Program-made: the position numbers and the translations under genes
Part shown: positions 11,001-20,999 of the stretch, in pieces
Position numbering within the stretch: the first letter of the stretch is position 1
Layout of the letters: each line of letters begins with the position of its first letter
Notes under the pieces: generated by a model
Seen by the model: the letters and a program-made list of their open reading frames with translations, nothing else
Told to the model about the DNA's origin: nothing
The model's database searches: none
Source: Turritopsis dohrnii
Lineage: Eukaryota; Cnidaria; Hydrozoa; Anthoathecata; Oceaniidae
Assembly: GCA_027922465.2 (NCBI GenBank)
Contig: BQMF02000784.1
Span: 1 to 64,000 of the forward strand
Reading direction: 5' to 3'
Length of the DNA stretch: 64,000 nt

Positions 11001-14000
11001 AGCTTTTCCAAGATTACTCATCATTCGATCCAGCTGAGGTTTTTGTGAGGTCAGCTGCGGCTGGGAATGAACATGAAGTTAGCAACTTGTGCCAAATGAA
11101 AAATGTAGATGTGCGTTACTTTGATTTGTGCATCTTTGCTTGTTTATCACATGTTTATGTTCATGATTTCTTTCGTGTTATTTGTTTTTTTTAAAGATTG
11201 ATGTTACCTTTGGAGGACACACAGCATTACAAGTGGCATGTCAAAATGGACATACTGAAGTAGTAAAAATTCTTCTCGATAATCAAGCTGACACTTCATT
11301 ACAGGTCAGAATTCAACTTCCATTGTTTTGAAATCTGTAACATCGGCAAAATTGTCCCTTTTTTAATGGCACTCATTTTCCTGTTGTGGAAAAGTCTGTT
11401 TTTATGGAACATCTTCAACATCATTAATTTATACAGATATCAGAATACTGTAAACAATTTCCTTGAAAAGATTTTGAATTGGAATATGAACTAAGATGAT
11501 CTGAGGAGGAAGGAAAGAAACATGTTCATTTTAGTCTCTAATTTCTGTTGAGACTAAAATTCTGTGCCAAATGTAAACAACTTGTGCCTCTCTTGCTGTT
11601 GTTTCCATAGGATAAAGATGGTGATGCAGCTGCCCACCATGCAACATTCTGTGATAGCGGTACTGATTTGATACTGATTTAATATTTTTCACATATTTTC
11701 AATTGAGTACCAACTAGTATGAACAGTTAACATGAAAAAAGTGGAAAAATGATTCTCCATTATTTTATTTCTTTATTTTTTCTTAACTTGGTTGATGCAG
11801 GATCCATCATCGATTTGCTTCACACTTCTGGAGCAGATCTGAATGCACGTAATAATAGGAGACAGACTAGCCTGCACGTGGCAGTGAATAAAGGTCATTT
11901 CAGTTGTGTGAAGGCATTACTCCAGGCTAATGTCCATCCCAATTTGCAAGATTCGGAAGGTGACACCCCTCTCCATGATGCTATCACTAAAAGAAGAGGT
12001 GACCTTGTGGAAGTGTTGGTTCATGCTGGTGCAGATATCTCCTTGAGTAACAACAATGGCTTCAATGCCATCCATCACGCAGCTTTAAGAGGAAATTCAA
12101 GGTTTCTTACTCATTTTTTTCATTGTTACTTAAAAAACCATCTCTACGCTTTTCGAGGTTCTTCTGATTGTTCTCTTTAGTAAATCAATAAATGGTTTTT
12201 TGCGGAATCAGTTTTTCAAGCTGAAAATGACCTTTCATTAGTTCCTTTGTGAATCAGTTCTTAACTTTGGAATGAACCGTTTCTAGAAAACACAGCTTTA
12301 TGAGGTCTTCTTCACATTTTGCAGGGCTATTGAAAAGATGCTCTCAAAAAATAGTCGGCCATGGGTTATCAACGAACAGAAGGACGACGGTTACACAGCA
12401 CTCCACTTAGCCGCTCTGAACAATCATTGTGATGTGGTGAATACGCTCATTAAGATGGGGAATGCTAATAAAGACTATCAAAACACTAATCTACAAACTC
12501 CATTACATCTTGCCATACAGAGGCAGCATACTCAAATTGTTAAGGTTAGCTATCCTTTCCTGGGGTTGGGAAAAATATTCACTTTGCAACCTTTTTCGTT
12601 TTCTAGTTTTGTTGTTTTATTCCATACAGAGAATTACCTTGTAGAAACTCTTTTTATGTTGATTTTTGGTAACTAAGTGATAACAGCTGCTCGGGGGTAT
12701 TGGTTCTTAATAAGATTTTCTTTCTTCCTAGTTTCATTTTGTCATTTTATTTTATTTGCTTATAAGTATATAGCATATTATTTTCATCATTAAGGTCGGA
12801 CAAATTGTTGCTAACTGTTACTAATTAATGTAGTGCTATGTCGTATCTTGTCGTATATCGTATCTTGTCGTATGTCGTATCTTGTCGTATGTCGTATCTT
12901 GTCGTATGTCGTATCTTGTCGTATGTCGTATCTTGTCGGTTCAGTGATGACACGATGAGAAATTTTTCAGCAGTACTCGTCTAAAAGTTATCTTGTCCAG
13001 ATTTTAGTTTGCGAAGGCGCGAATTTAACTTTGCAAGATAAAGACGGTGACACTCCTCTACATGAAGCGTTACGTTGTCACACGCTGTTGCAATTGAAAG
13101 AGTTGCAAAATGTAAAAGATGTGAAACAGGTTTGACACTTCCGTTCCGCTTTAGTTTTACAAAATAATAATAATAATAACATTTTCATTTTTTTTTACCA
13201 GCTTCTGAGTGATTTTGGTTCAGTGAGTTCGGCCAGTGGTACAAACAACGATAAGAAAGACAGTGCCTCGATTGCATGTTACTTGGTTGTGCACGGTGCT
13301 GATATTCATGCTAAAAATCACAAGGAACAGTCGCCACTGGATTTATGCTCGGATCATCTACTTTCAAAAACTTTAGAAACGTGTCGAATGGAGTGGTTGG
13401 CGTAAGTTCTTTTGTTGATGGCTCGATGAACAATTATTGTACGGTGCATCTTCTTATTTTTTTGACTGGGTTAGTGAAACACGCCTTCAACAGGCTTTTC
13501 ATCGGATAGTTTATTTTTCCTTCTTGAATTTTTTATAGTGGGAAAGAAAAATCAAAGATGTTTAGTGGGCAAAATCGTCAAAACGTCACTGCGATGAAGA
13601 GCAATTTTGTGGAAATAGTGCGTAATAGACATGCACTCATTCGCAGTGATTTTTCAGCGAATTTACCCACTGTGGTGAAACTAGGATAACAAGCCTTGAG
13701 ATTGAGGAGACGAAGCTTTCATAAACAGATCGATTCCTTTTTTTGCACAGTTCCAAAGAGGGAAGTGGAGATGACATATTGGAAGATCCACATTTCGAGT
13801 GTATCATCTGTTCCGAGGCCGAACGTGACGTCATCTTTTCACCTTGCCACCATGTGATAGCTTGTGTAGACTGTGCTTCCAGAATCAAAAAATGTCTCAT
13901 TTGTCGACAGTATGTGCAGTCCAGACAAAAGGTTTGTTCGTTATTTTCGAATGTAGTTGAACAGACCTGTATTTATTGGAACATAAAGTGTCTAATCACA

Positions 14001-16172
14001 GGCCTGTTGATGTTGAGCTAATGAAACTGACCTATATAATGAATATTTTAAATATTGTAATTTACACTTTTTGTAAAGATTATATTTGAATAGGTTATAC
14101 TGTTTGAAAATTCGATATTTCTTCCGTTTGTAAATTTAATTTTGCGAAATCGATTTAACACGAGTTTTTCATCCGTGTTAATCCGTTGATCTTTGAAAAA
14201 TTCGGAAAGCGACGTTCTTCTCCAAACGAACCTCACGTGATCCTTTCTTTGAAGAGCTTTTCTGTAAATACTCATGAATGATTGACGCCTGCACACCATT
14301 CAGTCAACATGTTCAGCCAACTATGATAATGTCAGCTGATTTTTTCGTAAAAATCAAAACATCTTTTAATCGCATCTAACAAGACTTTCATCTTTTAAGA
14401 AAGGCTTTTACTGTATATTACAGGTTTAAAGTATGGAATAGATGAAGTGGCTGTTTCGTGTGCCGTCAAATTGACTTTATTTATTTATTTACATTTTGTA
14501 GATCGAGGAATGTTTAATTTGTTCGGACCGAAAAGCAAGCATGCTATGCAAACCTTGTGGTCACATGGCTTCGTGTGCCGGTAAGTTTGTATGCATCGAC
14601 CTATCAATACAACAGCAGGATTTTCTCTTTTTCAGTTCCTTTTATTCAAACAGAAGTGTTCTCCAAAATGTTCTCCTCCGTTGTGTGGATAGTGGAACTC
14701 CTCCGTTGTGTGGATAGTGGAACTAGGGATACAAACAGGGCGTGTTAAGATTGTGTCTCGTCATCGAAACGTCTTTTTTTCAGGTTGTTCCAAATTAATG
14801 AAAAAATGTGTACTTTGCCGAACAACAGTTGAGCAAATGATTAATTACCGTGACCTTTGCAACCCTAACGACAACGGTGAGATTTGTTTACATTAGGATG
14901 AGGCTCTGAAAACCGGAGTTACAAAATCGAGTTATAAAGTTGAGTTTTTACCTAGCAAATATATTTCTTTGTGGAACATCACATGCAAATTTGGTGATGG
15001 CTATGATTTGGTGATGGTGCAACATGATTATTTTCAGAAATAATAATTAAAAAGCAAAATAGTTAAAATTTCAAGTTAATTATGACGTCATAATCCATAA
15101 CTCGACATAATAACTCGAGTTTGTAACTCGAGTTTCCGGGTCTCCATTAGGATGACTGTCGATAGTTCGCGGCGTTTTCTATTTTCTTTGTTTTGCAATT
15201 CTAGTAAGACCCGTGACCTTGGACTCACCCAGCACCACAAGCGGTAACGATGTGGATGACGTCACTGTCTTAGCAAAAAAGCTACAAGAAATAAAGGACC
15301 AGGTTAATCTCAGAATTTTTGTTCTTTTTCGTAATGGTACAGCAGCGAAACAACATTGTTTCCATTTCATTGTGTATTGGGAAAGTTGTTCAGTTTTCAT
15401 GAAGACTTGCATTAAGCACAGTTTGGTGACATGAAACTCGCGGCGGTTCGAACAAGGCATTTATTAAGGTGTTAATAACAATTTGGACGTGCAATTAACG
15501 AATCTAGAGCTGTCACATGTCACCGAAGCACCAATCTGGGCCATGTGACACTTATTACTCTTGAGACCAATAAACAACGTTATGGGAAGAAGCTTTCGCG
15601 GATGTTTTTTCTTTCTTTTTTCGTTTTGGCCATTTTCTCGAATATTTCAAACTTTAAACCAGAAACCAGCGATACGCAAAAGTTTTTTCATGCGAAATAT
15701 TTGAATAATTTTCAAAAGAAACTCAAACGAAATGAAACTGCGAAACTTGAAACGAGGTCAGTTGCTAAACTTGAAACGAGGTCAGTTGCTAAACTTAAAG
15801 ACTGGTATATGTTAAGACAAAAACGTATTACATGACGCAATTAAAAACTAGAAATGTTGGACCTCGCACTGAAAGGTTTTCCGCGAAATTTCTCAAAAAA
15901 GTCATCATTCGCATTTCTCCCTCAAAAGTCACACGAAAATGCTTTGAGCAGGAGTAGGATTTGATCGTCTCTATGTTTGTCATATATAATCATTAATCTC
16001 TTGATGTTTCAATAACATTTTCTATTTTCAGACAATTTGCGCTGTTTGTTTGGACAGAACAAAAAATATGATTTTCCTGTGTGGCCACGGGTCTTGTCAA
16101 CTTTGTGGCGACAAACTGAATGATTGTCCGTTATGCCGAAAACCTATCGAAAAGAAAATATTGCTGTTCTAA
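6043..16172 (+). CDS. MIB1: Mind bomb 1 E3 ubiquitin-protein ligase, 21 coding exons
   Basis: Exons: 6043-6271, 6407-6578, 7567-7673, 7888-8015, 8467-8667, 9290-9366, 9483-9690, 10121-10174, 10253-10331, 10977-11110, 11197-11304, 11611-11659, 11801-12101, 12325-12544, 13001-13129, 13202-13401, 13751-13931, 14502-14580, 14784-14876, 15205-15302, 16032-16172. All introns are GT-AG and all phases agree. The total is 2988 nt, 995 residues, close to vertebrate MIB1 (about 1006). Domain order is MIB/HERC2, ZZ, MIB/HERC2, two MIB repeats, ankyrin repeats, then three RINGs; the three RINGs and the C-terminal KKILLF tail indicate MIB1 rather than MIB2. The family ubiquitinates Delta/Jagged ligands at the signal-sending cell surface and triggers the endocytosis needed for Notch activation. 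The ATG at 6043 has an in-frame stop 9 nt upstream, but a noncoding 5' exon is possible. Confidence 0.95.
8467..10331 (+). other. MIB1: MIB1 exons 5-9: two MIB repeats
   Basis: Exon 5 contains [19 protein letters not shown] followed by GHGGWTDGM, and exons 6-7 complete that repeat with GNRWTFNP. The second repeat carries GHGEWTDAM (end of exon 7) and GTSWTYN (exon 9). This is the duplicated REP region that, with the MIB/HERC2 domains, recognises a second site on the ligand tail. Exons 8 and 9 are very short (54 and 79 nt) and separated by a 78-bp intron. Confidence 0.92.
9810..10012. repeat. Interspersed repeat copy (family F4) in MIB1 intron 7
   Basis: This shares long, easily alignable blocks (GTCAGTTATCCCTATTG, GATGCAATGCAATGA, AAAGTGTCTCTCGCCTCTAC) with 63230-63420 and 55930-56060, in the same orientation. 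It is a fragment of a repeat family whose fuller copy begins near 62955. There is no coding content; it lies wholly within the intron between exons 7 and 8. Confidence 0.75.
10977..13401 (+). other. MIB1: MIB1 exons 10-16: ankyrin repeat domain
   Basis: Residues about 420-799. Ankyrin signatures run through exons 11-16: [107 protein letters not shown], and a last SPLDLC unit. Exon 12 is only 49 nt and exon 13 is 301 nt. Exon 16 splices directly to exon 17 in phase 2, so no micro-exon is needed in the 13402-13750 intron. Confidence 0.92.
12840..12938. repeat. 17-bp tandem repeat in MIB1 intron 14
   Basis: About 5.8 near-perfect copies of TCGTATCTTGTCGTATG, with one copy differing at a single base. 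The array is about 60 bp upstream of the exon 15 acceptor. Confidence 0.9.
14673..14722. repeat. 25-bp perfect tandem duplication in MIB1 intron 18
   Basis: Two identical 25-bp units (14673-14697 and 14698-14722), each beginning CTCCTCCGTTGTGTGG. They lie about 60 bp upstream of exon 19. Confidence 0.9.
15743..15790. repeat. 24-bp tandem duplication in MIB1 intron 20
   Basis: Two identical 24-bp units starting AAACTTGAAACGAGG sit in the middle of the intron between exons 20 and 21. The open frame that crosses them is not coding. Confidence 0.85.
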
Positions 16173-16188
16173 GCTTGTAAATATTCAT

Positions 16189-16199
16189 AATAAAATAAA
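16189..16199 (+). terminator. MIB1 polyadenylation signals
   Basis: Two overlapping AATAAA hexamers begin 17 nt after the MIB1 stop codon, followed by T-rich sequence. This implies an unusually short 3' UTR of a few tens of bases if the first signal is used. Confidence 0.7.
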
Positions 16200-17437
16200 A
16201 GCAAAAGTTTATCAATTTCTGCGTTTTTTTTCTTTACCCTCTTTTCATCGCTTTTGGCGTTTTTTTTGTTTGTCGCTTTATAGAATAGGATTTTTTTCAT
16301 ATTTCCGCCGCTTTAAGGCTGCCGCTGTTTATTGAAAAAATTTTTATCGCTTTTTATACTTTCTAGTTGTTCATCCTCGATGCTTCCATCATTTTCTCTT
16401 TATTTTTTTTTCTTTTTCTTTTTCGTGATGAATCACTTCATTATGTGTTTTGTTTCGGGTGAACAGTTGTGCCAGCTTTGAACATAATAAACCACGTGCT
16501 TCGTATTTCCATCCATCACGCGTTCTTTTATTTTCTCATCTCAGGGAATCGAGATATTAAATATTTGATTATAAATGCACTTGACAGAAATTTTTAATGT
16601 TACAAGATCTCCTGCGGAATTGAATTGATGGGATTGGCTAGGGAAAAGATAAGAGGTAACAATTACTAATATTTTCATTTTTATATGAAAAAAATTAAGA
16701 TTTTTGACTCACGAAAGGAATGTGTTTATCTCCTGCTAACAAAATTATAATATACGTCAGAAAATCAATCATTTGTAATGTGTAAAAAAACATTTAAAAA
16801 AAATAACACTTTCGCACAAACAGAAATTTCTCATCACACCTCTTATGTTCACTTAATTTTTCACGTGAGAGTAATTAAAAGATAATTATTGGAATTCAGC
16901 ATGGACCATGTTGATCATAATTTACTTTTGAAACATGTTTCTTACAACTTCTATAATTTTTTCGTGTAAAGAATAAGATAAAGTATTTCGTAGTCCGTTA
17001 TGTTTTTAATTTTTTTCTGTACAAAGAAGAACCTATTAATAAACTTACAGCTTGTTTTGTTTGAAAATGTTTGAAAAAGTTTTCTGTATATGTATATACT
17101 TATCCGGAATTTGTTCCGATTTTATGTTAAAGTAAACATGTGATTGATTTTTTATAAAGTTTTATTTTCGTGTGTAACAAGTGACCTTGGCTACTACGAG
17201 CTTCTTCACACTCCTAATTTTTATAATAATTTAAAAGTTTTCTCGTGAACGTCAAAGCTCTCTTTCTAGTTGTTCTGTATAACCTGTTTTATTTTTGTGC
17301 TAGATCAAGGCAGAAGACATTTCCAAGCTCAGTGAAGCGTGAATTTCACATTTTCTCACCACATTCACAAAATTCGTCGAGAAGATCATCTTGAAGCAGC
17401 TACATTCCATTCGATGAACATCGCTTAGCTTTCCGTA
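16200..17437. other. MIB1-SoxC intergenic region, probable SoxC promoter/5' UTR
   Basis: T-rich, with no open frame I believe in. A possible 3' splice site (TTTTGTGCTAG near 17293-17303) could begin the SoxC leader. A five-codon upstream ORF starts at the ATG at 17414 and stops at 17426-17428, nine bases before the SoxC ATG; it might lower SoxC translation if it lies in the mRNA. Confidence 0.4.
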
Positions 17438-18478
17438 ATGGAATTGGATATGGGTGTTGATGTCCTTTTTCCCGATATTATACCTTCGTCTGAATCAGGT
17501 GAAGAAATGAACATCTTACATTTGAATCCACTTCACATGAGTGTCGATTTTGAAGATTACGGTCGGAAAAAAACGAAAGCAACTGATGATCATGTTAAAC
17601 GACCAATGAATGCCTTCATGGTATGGTCTCAGATCGAACGGAAGAAAATGGCTGAGATCTACCCAGACATGCATAACGCGGAGATTAGTCGACGACTCGG
17701 TAGGTTGCTGTTGTGTCGTCATAAAGATGTACACACGTTTGACGTACGTCGCTTCAATGACTTATTTTCTTTTCCAGGCAAACGGTGGAAACTGTTAAGT
17801 GACGCAGATCGACGTCCATATGTTGTACGTTCAGAAAAGCTACGTGAGGAACATATGCGTCGTTATCCAGATTACAAATATCGACCAAAGAAGAAGGCTA
17901 CCAAAGAAACGAACAAAAACAATAACGGTAACCACCTTCAAACTATGATCAAATTAGGACCTGCATCTGTGCTAAACGAAAAGTCTAGTAATCAAAGTTT
18001 TATCTCGGAACAAAATATTCAAACTACTTCAACGTCAAAAGGGAAAATTTTTAATATTAAAATGGCAGGAAACGGACAGTATTTATTATCTCCAGGGAGA
18101 CCATTTTTAACTTTGTCTCGTCAAGTCGGGAAAATCGGTAGCCTGAGTTCATGTGATGGCAATTACTCGCTGACGTCACATCTGGATGGATCACAAAAGT
18201 CGAATCCCATCACACCGCCTCCGAATGTTCCCGATCCACTAAGTTCTCCCGAGTTCGGATCCGAATCGAATGTGTCGTTTTATGAAGATGAAGATCTGGT
18301 ACCAGAGAAAAAGGACATGATATCACAAACAGATGCACAGAAGGCACCTGAATGGACATGTGATTTCATCAATAGCTACCCCCCTTTCGCTGATCTGACC
18401 TACACTAACTTATACACACCACCTGAAGTGTCCGAAATCCTGACCGGACAGTGGTTAGAAAGTTCACTGGGGTTCTGA
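17438..18478 (+). CDS. SoxC: SoxC-type HMG-box transcription factor (two exons)
   Basis: Coding exons 17438-17699 and 17778-18478 give 320 residues. The HMG box occupies about residues 52-125: [31 protein letters not shown], then after the intron [14 protein letters not shown] and [28 protein letters not shown] and KRWKLL are the group C (Sox4/11/12) versions of these segments. The C-terminus ([21 protein letters not shown]) matches the SoxC transactivation tail, which independently supports the assignment. The middle is low-complexity and Ser/Pro-rich. The family binds the AACAAAG-type minor-groove site and acts in progenitor and neuronal differentiation. The gene starts about 1.27 kb downstream of MIB1 on the same strand. 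Confidence 0.93.
   Translation: MELDMGVDVLFPDIIPSSESGEEMNILHLNPLHMSVDFEDYGRKKTKATDDHVKRPMNAFMVWSQIERKKMAEIYPDMHNAEISRRLGRLLLCRHKDVHTFDVRRFNDLFSFPGKRWKLLSDADRRPYVVRSEKLREEHMRRYPDYKYRPKKKATKETNKNNNGNHLQTMIKLGPASVLNEKSSNQSFISEQNIQTTSTSKGKIFNIKMAGNGQYLLSPGRPFLTLSRQVGKIGSLSSCDGNYSLTSHLDGSQKSNPITPPPNVPDPLSSPEFGSESNVSFYEDEDLVPEKKDMISQTDAQKAPEWTCDFINSYPPFADLTYTNLYTPPEVSEILTGQWLESSLGF
17700..17777 (+). other. 78-bp intron inside the SoxC HMG box
   Basis: The donor is GTAGGT and the acceptor is CTTTTCCAG after a pyrimidine tract. Splicing joins RRLG to KRWK and restores the universally conserved HMG sequence. The intron length is a multiple of three and contains no stop in frame, so unspliced RNA reads through with a 26-residue insertion. 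A naive ORF call therefore gives 346 instead of 320 residues. Confidence 0.93.
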
Positions 18479-19408
18479 GCTGTCAATAACCAATAATCCA
18501 GAACACCTGAAAACGCAATGCAAACCACCAATAATACGACCCAAATTTTAAAACATTATGCATGATGAAATTCTGTATGAAAACCTGCTAATTTGTGAAA
18601 TTCACATGGCCGAATGCAGTGGCGTCTCATGAATTTATTCTTAAAATGTTTTGACGTTGCAAATTTTCAAACTGCAAGCCCAGAAAAGTTTTTGATAAAA
18701 TAATTTTTTTGGTTGGCCAATAATTGTATATCTAAAATCCTGCAAACATTGAATTATTATGAAACGTTTTCTGACTTTGAATTTGAAAATGTTTTTCTGG
18801 TATAAATATCTTCTCTTGTATATAATGATTGAATGCCAACATTATTTGTATATTTTATTAACTGGACTAATTCATTATTTATTACCATGATAAATAACCA
18901 ATCCCTGAGTAAATTTGTTTACTTGATGTTCAAATTTATTTTCTTTCCTGGGTTTTCCAATTTCCAAGGGATAATCGTTTTTTCAGGGCCTGGGAGACGA
19001 TACAAAAAAACCCAAAAAAACACATGAACAAATAATTCGTTAAAACTTTACTTAACTTTCTTTCAGATGTTCTTGTCGTTAAGTGATATACTAATGGGAT
19101 TGTATGATAAAACCACGATGATTTGAAGTAGCGCCCTATTAATCACATTTTTGATTATTTTTGTATGGCTCATTGATAGAAAGGCGTAGTTGATTGTCAA
19201 CGGTTTCAAGCCGTTCATGTAAGTGGCTCACAAACAATTTACAAACAATGTTGTAAATAATTACTAAAGGCGAAATACATATACACTACTACTAAAGTTT
19301 TAAGTATGTTGCTTTGTTTTTGTTCAATTTCTGCTGTCTGTTGTAATATTATTAAAAGCACCCATCACCCTCCCTAAAAAAGTGTCAAGCTGCGTTCAGA
19401 AAATCGCA
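18479..19408. other. SoxC 3' flank
   Basis: AT-rich sequence with no gene that I can support. I saw no exact AATAAA in the first 300 bases after the SoxC stop, so the 3' end of that transcript is not placed. Confidence 0.4.
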
Positions 19409-19410
19409 TA

Positions 19411-19930
19411 CCGTAATGCTTCGAATAAACGCCCGGGGCGTTTATTAAGTTTTTCGAAGTTTTTTGGGGGCGTTTATTCGAGGGAGGCGTTTTTTAAATT
19501 TTGGAAAAATGGACAAAAAAGAATGCTCTAAAGTTCTATGAAAATTATGCAACTAAATGATCAATCAAAAAGGAAGGATCTTTTTGAGCTGTAGCTTTCT
19601 TTCTTCTAAGTGAAAAACCAGCCTTTTCAACTTTTCACACCAGCCTCTGCTTGCCACAAAAGATTCTTGGACTACACAGGATCTTCATTCTTTTCATTGA
19701 ACATCTTTTTAGCTTTAAAAATGTTCATTTTCCTACTAAAAGGAGCATTTTCGTCCGTTGTTGGTAAACGCACAAAACCAGGTCTTCTTCCAACTGCTCG
19801 TCGATATATTTTCTCCCGCCTCCTTCTAGTTTATTAAATGATTTCACTTTTTCAGGAGGGCGTTTATTCGAGGGGGGCGTTTATTAAATAATTTAACTTT
19901 TTCAGGGGGCATTTAAAAGAAGCTTTACGG
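19411..19930. mobile_element. TA-flanked MITE (Tc1/mariner-like)
   Basis: The terminal inverted repeats are CCGTAATGCTTC (19411-19422) and, from the right, CCGTAAAGCTTC (19930-19919), flanked by TA dinucleotides (19409-19410, 19931-19932). Both ends continue into repeated GGCGTTTATT and AATAAACGCCC motifs (19425-19490 and 19855-19885). The 520-bp body has an open frame of 75 codons (19610-19837) with no transposase signature. Confidence 0.8.
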
Positions 19931-19969
19931 TAGGTAGGTTAAAAGTATGGTATGGTCTGATTTGAAGTT

Positions 19970-20800
19970 AAGGCTGGAATACACGATCATTTTAAAATGA
20001 TAAATGATGTTTTTTTAATCCTGTAACACCTGTTTACACGATCATTTACAAACGTTCTATGGTAAAAGAGTTCTTTTTAATCATGATGAAGAGTACACAG
20101 TTGTTGTTATGTCCCAACAACGAAAATCAGAAAATCAGAAACGAAGACATTGGATGAAACCTTGGCTTTAAAAACTTCTTTAGCTTGGTCTCCACTGGGC
20201 GAAAATTCTTAAGCTTGGTCTCCACTGGGCGCAAAAGCGCGCAAATCTTATTAAGCATATTTTAATCGTACTTTTGCGCCTAATGGAGACACTCCATAAA
20301 TGCACTTTTGCGCACTTAAGCGTACTTATGCGTCATTTTGCGCTGTTTTGCGCCGAGAACATTACTTTTTGGTATTGGTGTAAAACTATCAAAGGATGCC
20401 GACGATTAATCATTCATCAAATAATTATTTTACACTTTGCCTACCAACACGGAATACAAATGCTAAGGACTGCTGACTTTCTCCGGTTGCAATGCAAGAC
20501 ACTCCTCCGCTGAGGGCTTTCTTTGTGATTCTTTCTCTTACCAAAACAATCAAATAGTGAAATCTTTAACGACACAATCGTAAAAAATGATATTTATATT
20601 TTCTGTCATCATTTTTTAGTCCCAGATACAACAAAGTATTACAGAATCTCAATTCTCGTCGTTTCTAACCTTGTTTTCGGTTGTTTTGCTTTTTTTTTTG
20701 CTTTGTTTCTTTAGGTTTTTTTCCGAAAATTTTGAAGACCAAGCTTTAGGAATCTATAACACACTTGTGCAGGAATTTCAAGCAGAAACCCATTTTGAAT
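19970..20800. repeat. Repeat remnant shared with 27986-28440
   Basis: TTAAGGCTGGAATACACGAT and the following block (19970-20090) match 27984-28140. AATCTATAACACACTTGTGC (20751-20770) matches 28392-28415 in the same orientation and order, so both sites carry the same element. The copy here is longer because of extra sequence at about 20180-20520, including an internal inverted pair built on GTCTCCACTGGGCGCAAAAG (20219 onward) and its counterpart near 20270-20293. The type is not identified. Confidence 0.6.
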
Positions 20801-20999
20801 ACGTTAAGTTTCGCGGGAATTAATTTTCCCGAATTTTCGGATTTCTTTTGCTTTAGAACAATAGGACTCGCATAACTGGCGAAAACTAAAACCGAAGTAC
20901 TACAGCCAGCTGACGGAAGTTGATTACATTTTGAATACGTGCTCTGTAGAATTTGAACATCTGAATAATCAAGATATGACAAGAGGGATTGCACTTTAC

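Larger units (their letters stand above)
13751..16172 (+). other. MIB1: MIB1 exons 17-21: three RING fingers
   Basis: RING1 is in exon 17 ([12 protein letters not shown], then [10 protein letters not shown], then CLIC). RING2 is split over exons 18-19 ([27 protein letters not shown]). Exon 20 encodes a short acidic linker and helix ([11 protein letters not shown]). RING3 is exon 21 ([30 protein letters not shown]), ending in ILLF. The third RING carries ubiquitin-ligase activity in studied MIB proteins, and all its metal ligands are present here. Confidence 0.93.

Noticed and set aside
13541..13640. Extra MIB1 exon between exons 16 and 17
   Set aside because: Open sequence after an AG, but the only phase-2 donor is weak. 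Exon 16 joins 13751 directly in the right phase and gives the expected protein.
15545..15835. 96-codon ORF in MIB1 intron 20
   Set aside because: It spans a 24-bp tandem duplication, has no homology I recognise, and the flanking exons splice in phase without it.
19610..19837. 75-codon ORF in the TA-flanked MITE
   Set aside because: No transposase motif; it lies within a short non-autonomous element.
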